Source: Enterobacter chuandaensis
Lineage (GTDB): Bacteria > Pseudomonadota > Gammaproteobacteria > Enterobacterales > Enterobacteriaceae
DNA length: 64,000 nucleotides
Direction of reading: 5' to 3'
Assembly: GCF_003594915.1 (NCBI RefSeq)
Contig: NZ_QZCS01000006.1
Location: 248,001-312,000, forward strand
A program made the translations under genes and the position numbers. The notes under the pieces were generated by a model that worked only from the letters and a program-made list of their open reading frames with translations, was not told where the DNA came from and did not search any database. The number at the start of each line of letters is the position of its first letter. The stretch's first letter is position 1. Positions 57,630 through 64,000 of the stretch are shown in pieces.

Positions 57630-57684
57630 GTATAGTTAACCTTAGGTATAGTTATACTTTGGTATACCTATCCTATTGTATAAC
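57630..57684. promoter_or_regulatory. Cluster of GTATA repeats in the divergent region
   Basis: GTATAGTTA occurs as a direct repeat at 57630 and 57646. AGGTATA (57644) and TATACCT (57663) form inverted arms, and GTATAAC (57678) repeats the motif once more. They fill the 218-base gap between the isochorismatase and amidohydrolase genes and could be operators for the FixJ-type regulator. Proposed from repetition and position only. Confidence 0.5.
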
Positions 57685-57747
57685 TGGATCTTTGCCGAAA
57701 CCGGTTCCCATAATCCTGACCATTCCCCTCTCAGTCTGGAGCAGTTT

Positions 57748-59619
57748 ATGGTTACCCTCGGTAAAGCCGATCTTATTCTGGTTAACGGCCAGTTTCACAC
57801 CGTCGATCGCGAGAATCCTGTCGCGGAAGCCGTTGCCGTGCGCGACGGAAAATTTCTGGAAGTGGGCACCGTCGCCGAGGTGATGCAGCACCACTGCGAC
57901 GGCACCAAAGTGGTCGACTTAAAAGGCCACACCGCTATCCCCGGCCTGAACGACTCGCACCTGCACCTCATTCGCGGCGGGCTGAACTACAACCTCGAGC
58001 TGCGCTGGGAAGGCGTGCCGTCCCTGGCCGACGCTCTGCGGATGCTGAAAGAACAAGCCCTGCGCACGCCGTCGCCCCAGTGGGTGCGCGTGGTAGGCGG
58101 CTGGAGCGAGTTCCAGTTTGCCGAACGCCGCATGCCGACCCTCGACGAAATCAACGACGCCGCGCCGGACACCCCGGTCTTCATCCTGCACCTGTACGAC
58201 CGCGCCCTGCTCAACCGCGCCGCGCTGAAGGTGGTCGGCTACACCAGGGACACGCCGAACCCGCCGGGGGGTGAGATCCAGCGCGACGCCAACGGCAACC
58301 CGACCGGGATGCTGATCGCCCGTCCGAACGCCATGATTTTGTACTCTACGCTGGCAAAAGGGCCGAAGCTGCCGCTGGAGCAGCAAGTTAACTCCACCCG
58401 CCAGTTCATGCGCGAGCTGAACCGTTTGGGGCTGACCAGCGCCATCGACGCGGGCGGCGGCTTCCAGAACTACCCGGAAGATTACGAGGTGATTGCCGAG
58501 CTGCACGAGAAAAAGCAGATGACCATCCGCATCGCCTACAACCTGTTTACCCAGCGTCCGGGCCACGAGCTGGAAGACTTTGAGAAATGGACCGACATGC
58601 TCACGCCGGGCCAGGGCAGCGACTTCTTCCGCCATAACGGCGCGGGCGAGATGCTGGTCTTCTCCGCCGCCGATTTTGAAGACTTCCTCGAGCCGCGCCC
58701 GGACCTCGCGCCGGGCATGGAGGACGAGCTGGAGCGCGTGGTGCGCCACCTTGTGGAGCACCGCTGGCCGTTCCGCCTCCACGCTACCTACAACGAATCC
58801 ATCAGCCGCATGCTGGACGTGTTCGAAAAAGTTAACCGCGATATTCCGTTCAACGGCCTGCACTGGTTCTTCGACCACGCCGAAACTGTTACCCAGGCCA
58901 ACATCGACCGCATCAAAGCGCTCGGCGGCGGTATTGCCGTGCAGCACCGCATGGCCTTCCAGGGCGAATACTTTGCCGAGCGTTACGGCATCGAAGCCAC
59001 CCGCCATACGCCGCCGGTGGCGAAAATGCTCGAGACCGGCGTGCCGGTGGGCTTAGGAACGGATGCCACCCGCGTGGCGAGCTACAACCCGTGGACCGCG
59101 CTCTACTGGCTGGTCTCCGGCCGTACCGTCGGCGGGATGCAGATGTACGACCACAGCGCCCGTCTGGACCGCGACACCGCCCTGATGCTCTGGACCCAGG
59201 GCAGCGCGTGGTTCTCCAGCGAACAAAACCAGAAGGGGCAGATCAAAGTCGGCCAGCTCGCCGACCTGGCGGTGCTGAGCAAAGACTATTTCCGCGTGCC
59301 GGAAGAGGAGATCAAGGGCATTGAGTCCGTCCTGACGGTGGTGAACGGCGATATCGTTTACGCCGCAGGCAGCTTTGGCCCGCTCGCGCCGCCGGCCATT
59401 CCGGTTCTGCCCGAGTGGTCCCCGGTGGTAAAAGTGCCGGGCCACTACCGCAGCGCGCCGCCGCAGGCCGCACGCGTCGGCATGAGCCCTATCCACCACT
59501 GCAGCGGACCGTGCGGGGTTCACAGCCACCAGCATGATTTCGCCCGCACGTCAGAGATGCCGGTGTCCGACGATAACGCTTTCTGGGGGGCGCTGGGCTG
59601 CAGCTGCTTTGCATTCTGA
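57748..59619 (+). CDS. YtcJ-like amidohydrolase with His/Cys-rich tail
   Basis: The 623-residue protein is a metal-dependent amidohydrolase of the YtcJ group, with HxH at His71/His73 (NDSHLHLIRGG) and later GTDATRVASYNPW as the Asp-containing metal site. Beyond residue ~570 there is a tail with SPIHHCSGPCGVHSHQHDF and ALGCSCFAF, rich in His and Cys and not part of the standard fold. The ATG at 57748 is chosen from homology; a longer frame starts in the promoter region. The DoxX gene begins in its stop codon. Confidence 0.88.
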   Translation: MVTLGKADLILVNGQFHTVDRENPVAEAVAVRDGKFLEVGTVAEVMQHHCDGTKVVDLKGHTAIPGLNDSHLHLIRGGLNYNLELRWEGVPSLADALRMLKEQALRTPSPQWVRVVGGWSEFQFAERRMPTLDEINDAAPDTPVFILHLYDRALLNRAALKVVGYTRDTPNPPGGEIQRDANGNPTGMLIARPNAMILYSTLAKGPKLPLEQQVNSTRQFMRELNRLGLTSAIDAGGGFQNYPEDYEVIAELHEKKQMTIRIAYNLFTQRPGHELEDFEKWTDMLTPGQGSDFFRHNGAGEMLVFSAADFEDFLEPRPDLAPGMEDELERVVRHLVEHRWPFRLHATYNESISRMLDVFEKVNRDIPFNGLHWFFDHAETVTQANIDRIKALGGGIAVQHRMAFQGEYFAERYGIEATRHTPPVAKMLETGVPVGLGTDATRVASYNPWTALYWLVSGRTVGGMQMYDHSARLDRDTALMLWTQGSAWFSSEQNQKGQIKVGQLADLAVLSKDYFRVPEEEIKGIESVLTVVNGDIVYAAGSFGPLAPPAIPVLPEWSPVVKVPGHYRSAPPQAARVGMSPIHHCSGPCGVHSHQHDFARTSEMPVSDDNAFWGALGCSCFAF

Positions 59620-60026
59620 TGAAAAACACCTTTACCCCGCCCCGGCTCGACCTGGGGCTGTTTTTCCTGCGCCTCACCGGCAGCCTGCTGTTGCTGTACG
59701 TGCACGGCCTGCCGAAGGTGCTGCACTTCAGCGAAGAGCTGACGCGCATTGAAGATCCGTTCGGCTTCGGGCCTTACGCGAGCCTGATCCCGGCGATTGT
59801 CGCCGAGGTGATCTGCCCGCTGTTTATCATTGCGGGCGTCTACACCCGCCTGGCGTGCCTGCCGATTATCGCCGTGCTGCTGGTGGCGATGCTGGCGGTC
59901 CACCCGAACTGGTCGATTGCCGAAGGGCAGTTTGGCTGGCTGCTGCTGATTATCTTCACCACCCTCGCCCTCACCGGGCCGGGCCAGTGGCGGCTGCAGC
60001 GTAAGGCAGCGGAGAGGTTCGCATGA
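59619..60026 (+). CDS. DoxX-family membrane protein
   Basis: The 135-residue protein has four membrane helices and the DoxX pattern LGLFFLRLTGSLLLLYVHGLPK at the start, followed by YASLIPAIVAEVICPLFIIAG. DoxX-family proteins take part in redox balance or thiosulfate oxidation in other organisms; here the role is open. It overlaps the amidohydrolase stop by one base and the MFS start by four. Confidence 0.87.
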   Translation: MKNTFTPPRLDLGLFFLRLTGSLLLLYVHGLPKVLHFSEELTRIEDPFGFGPYASLIPAIVAEVICPLFIIAGVYTRLACLPIIAVLLVAMLAVHPNWSIAEGQFGWLLLIIFTTLALTGPGQWRLQRKAAERFA

Positions 60027-61642
60027 CCCAGGTTAACGACGTTCGCGACGCACACGTCGAGACGACGCCCGCACCGACGGTTTCGCCCTGGCAGCCGCTG
60101 AGCCAGCCGGTGTTCCGCATGCTGTGGATCGCCACGGTGGTCTCTAACGTCGGCTCATGGATGAGCGACGTCGGCATCAACTGGAGCATGCTGACCCTGA
60201 GCGCCGATCCTTTGGATATCGCGCTGGTACAGGCGGCCAGCAGCCTGCCGATGTTCCTCTTCGCCCTGCCGTCCGGGGTGATGGCAGACATTGTCGACCG
60301 ACGTAAATACCTGCTCTTCTCCCAGCTGTGGGTGTTCATCGCCGCCGCCGTACTGACGGTGCTCTCCTTCACCGGACACGTTACCCCTACCGTTCTGCTG
60401 GTGGCGACGTTTCTGCTGAGCGTGGGCGCGGCGATGAGCTCGCCGCCGTTCCAGGCCGTGGTGCCCGATCTGGTGAGCAAGCCGGAGCTGGGCGCCGCCG
60501 TGGCGCTGAACTCGCTGGGGGTGAACATCAGCCGGGCGATTGGCCCCGCGCTGGGCGGCTTTTTGCTGTCGCTCGCCGGGCCGTGGATGGTGTTTGCCCT
60601 GAACGCGCTCTCCGTGGTCGGCGTGGCGTGGGTGCTGTGGCGCTGGCGTCCGGCGCCGTCCGTGCAGCGCCTGCCGCCGGAGCACTTCTTCTCGGCGGTG
60701 CGCTCCGGGATTCGCTACGTGCACGCCGCGCCGGTGCTGCGCAACGTGCTGGTGCGCACCGTGGCCTTCTTCGTTTTCGGCAGCGCGGGCTGGGCGCTTC
60801 TGCCGCTGGTGGCGCGCCGCGAGCTGGGCTTAGGCCCGGCGGGCTACGGCGTAATGCTGGCGTGCATTGGCCTGGGGGCGATTGCCGGGGCGATCCTGCT
60901 GCCGCGCCTGCGCCAGCGGCTGAACGCCGACCGCCTGATGGTGGCCGCCAGCCTGACCTTCGCCCTCACCATGCTGGCGCTGGCGTTTGTGCGCCACGTC
61001 TGGCTGCTCAACCTGTTTGAGTTCTTCACCGGCTTCGCGTGGATTGCAGTGCTTTCAACGCTGAACCTCGGCGCGCAGCGCAGCGCCGCCCGTTGGGTGA
61101 AGGCCCGCGCGCTGGCGGTCTACCTGACGGTGTTCTTCGGCTCGATGACCACGGGGAGCGCCATCTGGGGGCAAATCGCCTCGCAGTTTGGCACCCCAAC
61201 CTCGCTGGTGGTCGCCACGCTGGGGATGGTGCTGGCAAGCGCGACGGTGTTCCGCTGGAAGCTGGAGAAAGATCCTGATTTAAATCTCGACCTGAGCGGC
61301 CAGCCGCTGGACGGCGTGGAGATCGAGCTGCCGAACGAGCGCGGCCCGGTGCTGGTGTCGCACGAGTACATTATCGACCCGCAGAACGCGAAAGCCTTCC
61401 TGGAGGCGGTGCACGAGCTGCGTCGGGTGCGTCGCCGCGCCGGGGCAATGAGCTGGGCGGTGTACGAGGATATTGAGCGCCCCGGTCTTTTTATCGAGAC
61501 CTTTCTGATGGGCTCGTGGATTGAGCATCTGCGCCAGCAGGAACGCCACACCATGAATGACCTCCTGCTGCAGAGCCGCGTTCTGGCTTTTCATCAGGGC
61601 ACAACATCACCGGCAATTCGCTATCTGGTCGCGCCGGTATAA
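60023..61642 (+). CDS. MFS exporter with C-terminal ferredoxin-like domain
   Basis: The 539-residue protein has an MFS part of twelve membrane helices (~25-425) that resembles the MFS_3/enterobactin-exporter group (WIATVVSNVGSWMSDVGINW). A cytoplasmic domain follows at ~440-539 (VLVSHEYIIDPQNAKAFLEAV ... SWAVYEDIERPGLFIETFLMG), of the dimeric alpha/beta barrel type. The substrate is not known. It overlaps doxX by four bases and precedes the alpha/beta hydrolase by 30 bases. Confidence 0.88.
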   Translation: MTQVNDVRDAHVETTPAPTVSPWQPLSQPVFRMLWIATVVSNVGSWMSDVGINWSMLTLSADPLDIALVQAASSLPMFLFALPSGVMADIVDRRKYLLFSQLWVFIAAAVLTVLSFTGHVTPTVLLVATFLLSVGAAMSSPPFQAVVPDLVSKPELGAAVALNSLGVNISRAIGPALGGFLLSLAGPWMVFALNALSVVGVAWVLWRWRPAPSVQRLPPEHFFSAVRSGIRYVHAAPVLRNVLVRTVAFFVFGSAGWALLPLVARRELGLGPAGYGVMLACIGLGAIAGAILLPRLRQRLNADRLMVAASLTFALTMLALAFVRHVWLLNLFEFFTGFAWIAVLSTLNLGAQRSAARWVKARALAVYLTVFFGSMTTGSAIWGQIASQFGTPTSLVVATLGMVLASATVFRWKLEKDPDLNLDLSGQPLDGVEIELPNERGPVLVSHEYIIDPQNAKAFLEAVHELRRVRRRAGAMSWAVYEDIERPGLFIETFLMGSWIEHLRQQERHTMNDLLLQSRVLAFHQGTTSPAIRYLVAPV

Positions 61643-61672
61643 CCATAACCATCACCTGTACAGGAACACACT

Positions 61673-62494
61673 ATGGCAACGTTTAAGGCAAAAGACGGCA
61701 CGCAGATTTACTACAAAGACTGCGGCGCGGGCAAACCGGTTCTCTTCAGCCACGGCTGGCCGCTGGACGGCGACATGTGGGACAGCCAGCTGAACTACCT
61801 GGCGGAGCGCGGCTTCCGCGCCATCGCTTTTGACCGTCGCGGCTTTGGCCGCTCGGATCAGCCGTGGAACGGCTACGACTACGATACCTTTGCGTCCGAC
61901 ATCAACGACCTGATCACCACCCTGGATCTGCAGGACATAACGCTGGTGGGCTTCTCCATGGGCGGCGGCGACGTGACCCGCTACATCAACAACTACGGCA
62001 GCGCGCGCGTGGCCGGTCTGGCGCTGCTGGGCGCGGTGACGCCGATCTTCGGCAAATCCGACTCCTTCCCGCAGGGCGTGGATCAGAGCGTGTTCGACGG
62101 CATTCGCGACGGGCTGCGTAAAGATCGCGCCCAGTTCATCAGCGACTTCGCCACCCCGTTCTACGGTACTAACGCCGGGCAGACCGTCTCTGCCGGTGCC
62201 CTCACCCAGACGCTGAACATCGCTCTGCTAGCATCACTGAAGGGCACCATCGACTGCGTGACCGCCTTCGGCGAAACCGACTTCCGCCCGGATATGGCGA
62301 AAATCGACGTGCCGACGCTGGTGATCCACGGCAGCAACGACCAGATCGTGCCGTTTGAAAGCACCGGCAAGCTGGCGGCAGAGATGATCAAAAACGCCAC
62401 GCTGAAGGTGTACGACAACGCCCCGCACGGCTTCGCGCTGACCCACCAGGACCAGCTCAACGAAGATCTGCTGGCGTTTGTGAAGTCGCTGTAA
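61673..62494 (+). CDS. Alpha/beta hydrolase (chloroperoxidase/esterase family)
   Basis: This 273-residue protein belongs to the cofactor-free haloperoxidase/esterase group. The nucleophile is Ser95 (VGFSMGGGD), the Asp is in VIHGSNDQIVP, and the His in NAPHGFALTHQD. Its start MATFKAKDGTQIYYKD is typical. It ends the amidohydrolase-DoxX-MFS operon. The converging GPH transporter gene overlaps its last 38 bases. Confidence 0.92.
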   Translation: MATFKAKDGTQIYYKDCGAGKPVLFSHGWPLDGDMWDSQLNYLAERGFRAIAFDRRGFGRSDQPWNGYDYDTFASDINDLITTLDLQDITLVGFSMGGGDVTRYINNYGSARVAGLALLGAVTPIFGKSDSFPQGVDQSVFDGIRDGLRKDRAQFISDFATPFYGTNAGQTVSAGALTQTLNIALLASLKGTIDCVTAFGETDFRPDMAKIDVPTLVIHGSNDQIVPFESTGKLAAEMIKNATLKVYDNAPHGFALTHQDQLNEDLLAFVKSL

Positions 62495-63878
62495 TTTTTT
62501 CCAGGCCGGGTAAGGCGCAGCCGCCACCCGGCGCTTTCGCAGACGCGTTCCGGTCCGCCAGCAGCCGACAAATTTCCGCGTGCTTCTCCTCGGTAAAGGT
62601 AAAGCGCGACATAAAGCCCATGCGGATCAGCGACCCTATCGCCGGCAGCAGGCAAATCCCGAAGAACAGCCCCGACAGCACGCCCTCACTCTGAATTTGC
62701 GCCTGCGGCACGTAGCCGATCGTCGTCAGAAACACGCCGATTAACCCGCCGCCTACCGCCACCGACATCTTGCCAGTAAAGGTCTGCCCGGAGAAGGTGA
62801 TCGCCGCGCAGCGCTTGTTCGTGTGGTACTCTGCGTACTCGATGGTGTCGGCAATCATCGACGAGGTGAGGATGTTGGTCATCATCACGAAGAGCGTGCT
62901 CAGGCCGAGCAGAATGAACAGCATCGTCACCTGCTGATACCCGACAAACCACATCACCACACGCACCGCCACGTCCAGCCCGCAGAGGATCATAAACAGC
63001 TTCCGCTTCTGCATCCGGCGCGTCAGCATCGGGGCGATCAGGCACAGCACCGCCGCCACTATTCCCATCACGCCAATCGCCATCTGCAGGCTGCCGTCGC
63101 CCAGGTTATTGATAAAGAAGTAGATATAGAGACCGCCCGCCACGTTATGGAACACGCAGAAGAAGAACGACAGCAGGACGATAAACAGCGGCTTGTTCTG
63201 GCGCAGGTTGTGGAAGGTGTCGCGGATGGTCACCTTCTCCGGGCTCGGCGGCACGCGCTCTTTGATCTGCATAAAGCCGTTGAGCATCAGCGGCAGGCCC
63301 ACCAGCATCATCACCAGCGCCGCCATAAAGTAGCCTTTATCGTTGCTGTACTGGGCGAAGAACGCCGCCAGCTTCGGGAAGAAGATGTTGGCGCAGGCAA
63401 TGCCCGCGTTCACCCCGAGCATCGCCGCCGTCACCGCGCGGGTGCGCTGGGCGGAGTCGTTGGTCATCACCGACGACATCGACCAGAACGGGATATCGGA
63501 GATGGCGTACAGCGTCCCCCACAGGATATACGTCACCCCGGCGTAGAGGATTTTGGTGGTCATGTCCGCTTCGATTTTATAGAACGACAGCAGCGTGACG
63601 CCGGTGATCAGCAGCGGCGCGATGAGCAAAAAGTGGCGAAACTTGCCGAACCGGCTGTTAATGGTGTCCATAATGCTGGCAAACAGCGGATCGTGAACCG
63701 CGTCCCACGCGCGGGCAATCAGGAAGATGGTGCTCGCCGCCAGCGCCGAGATCCCCAGCACGTCGGTGTAAAAATAGTTAATAAACGAACCCACTAAACC
63801 AAAGCTAAAACACTGACCTAAACCATAGCCAAAATAAGACCACAACTCGCGAGACGGTATTTTCATTGTCATTGCCAT
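62457..63878 (-). CDS. GPH-family (MelB-like) sugar transporter with REP-encoded tail
   Basis: The 473-residue protein is a glycoside-pentoside-hexuronide:cation symporter with twelve helices. It starts MAMTMKIPSRELWSYFGYGLGQ and contains the family sequence IARAWDAVHDPLFASIMD. The normal end of such proteins is near FTEEKHAEICRLLADRN. Here a further ~28 residues continue through a REP element (APGGGCALPGLEKI) into the antisense of the alpha/beta hydrolase gene. The transported sugar is unknown; it is probably in an operon with the gene that enters from the right. Confidence 0.9.
   Translation of the reverse strand: MAMTMKIPSRELWSYFGYGLGQCFSFGLVGSFINYFYTDVLGISALAASTIFLIARAWDAVHDPLFASIMDTINSRFGKFRHFLLIAPLLITGVTLLSFYKIEADMTTKILYAGVTYILWGTLYAISDIPFWSMSSVMTNDSAQRTRAVTAAMLGVNAGIACANIFFPKLAAFFAQYSNDKGYFMAALVMMLVGLPLMLNGFMQIKERVPPSPEKVTIRDTFHNLRQNKPLFIVLLSFFFCVFHNVAGGLYIYFFINNLGDGSLQMAIGVMGIVAAVLCLIAPMLTRRMQKRKLFMILCGLDVAVRVVMWFVGYQQVTMLFILLGLSTLFVMMTNILTSSMIADTIEYAEYHTNKRCAAITFSGQTFTGKMSVAVGGGLIGVFLTTIGYVPQAQIQSEGVLSGLFFGICLLPAIGSLIRMGFMSRFTFTEEKHAEICRLLADRNASAKAPGGGCALPGLEKITATSQTPADLR
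62503..62533. repeat. REP element inside the 3' end of the transporter gene
   Basis: GCCGGGTAAGGCGCAGCC with GCCACCCGGC forms a REP hairpin. It lies between the alpha/beta hydrolase stop and the body of the transporter gene, and forms part of the latter's frame. Confidence 0.85.
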
Positions 63879-63899
63879 TGTTATATGCCTGCCTGGTTG

Positions 63900-63919
63900 C
63901 CCGGCGGTGGTCCGCCGGG
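63900..63919. terminator. Perfect hairpin in the operon gap
   Basis: CCCGGCGG and CCGCCGGG pair around a TGGT loop, between the transporter and the upstream gene of the same leftward operon. No T run follows, so it may be a processing or stabilising structure rather than a terminator. Confidence 0.5.
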
Positions 63920-63928
63920 TCGATATTA

Positions 63929-64000
63929 TTAGCCCTGAACTTTCGGGGCGATCTTGCGCAGCTGCTGCATTAATGCGATTTCACGGCGCGAGAATGGAAT
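63929..64000 (-). CDS. C-terminal end of an unidentified gene, cut by window edge
   Basis: The last 23 residues (IPFSRREIALMQQLRKIAPK and VQG) precede a TAA at 63929-63931. It lies 50 bases upstream of the GPH transporter on the same strand, so it is probably co-transcribed. By analogy with GPH-transporter operons it may be a glycoside hydrolase or similar enzyme, but the piece is too short to name. Confidence 0.6.
   Translation of the reverse strand: MPFSRREIALMQQLRKIAPKVQG

Overview
The window is chromosomal DNA from an enterobacterium, most likely Enterobacter (E. cloacae complex or a close relative). The calls rest on recognisable protein families, on a gene order close to the 98-99 minute region of E. 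coli (yjjP-yjjB-dnaT-dnaC-yjjA-opgB, tsr, hpa cluster, btsT-yjiX-yjiA, yjiN, yjiS/yjiR), on GC-rich third codon positions, and on many REP elements of the GCCGGGTGGCGGC type between genes. No tRNA, rRNA, CRISPR array, insertion sequence or prophage gene was seen.

Layout. 0.4-8.4 kb: the YjjPB transporter, a TetR regulator, the ohrR-ohr organic peroxide module, the primosome genes dnaT-dnaC, yjjA, opgB and a GNAT gene. 8.5-10.1 kb: the serine chemoreceptor tsr, reading leftward behind a near-consensus flagellar sigma-28 promoter. 10.2-21.2 kb: the complete hpa (4-hydroxyphenylacetate/homoprotocatechuate) cluster in the order R-G-E-D-F-H-I-X-A-B-C. HpaBC hydroxylates 4-hydroxyphenylacetate to homoprotocatechuate, and HpaD, E, F, G, H and I take it to central metabolites. 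HpaX is the transporter and HpaR the repressor. The AraC-type regulator hpaA carries an in-frame TAG at codon 50. 21.3-25.9 kb: a WYL-domain regulator, then btsT-yjiX-yjiA behind three BtsR-type direct repeats. 26.0-27.9 kb: a NERD nuclease/UvrD-like helicase fusion beside yjiA, where E. coli K-12 carries its restriction ('immigration control') genes.

28-49.5 kb is accessory metabolism and regulation, made of small cassettes that pair a regulator with one to three enzymes. They include a phytase-like periplasmic protein, YfaZ and a lipoprotein, the sad dehydrogenase, the BrnTA toxin-antitoxin pair, yjiN, a LysR/CMD/tautomerase cassette, a MarR-controlled HlyD/DUF2955 efflux pair, an ABM/ACT/ArsR operon, an aldehyde dehydrogenase with its LysR neighbour, an AhpD-like protein with a MocR regulator, and yjiS/yjiR. 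This stretch also holds a RoxA (YcfD)-like oxygenase, a ClpP paralog with Asn at the expected catalytic Asp position, and a DeoR regulator facing a VOC protein.

49.7-62.5 kb looks like the least described system. A 1860-residue protein joins a degenerate Ser/Thr kinase domain, an AAA-type ATPase, a long helical region, GAF, PAS and a histidine kinase. A FixJ-type response regulator lies on one side and a receiver-only protein on the other. Next come two XapX membrane proteins and an isochorismatase-family hydrolase, and then a divergent operon of amidohydrolase, DoxX protein, MFS exporter and alpha/beta hydrolase. Operator-like GTATA repeats fill the divergent promoter region. I infer a sensory system controlling a detoxification or small-molecule module; its stimulus and substrate cannot be read from the sequence. 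The window closes with a GPH-family sugar transporter whose C-terminus runs through a REP element, and the last codons of one more gene.
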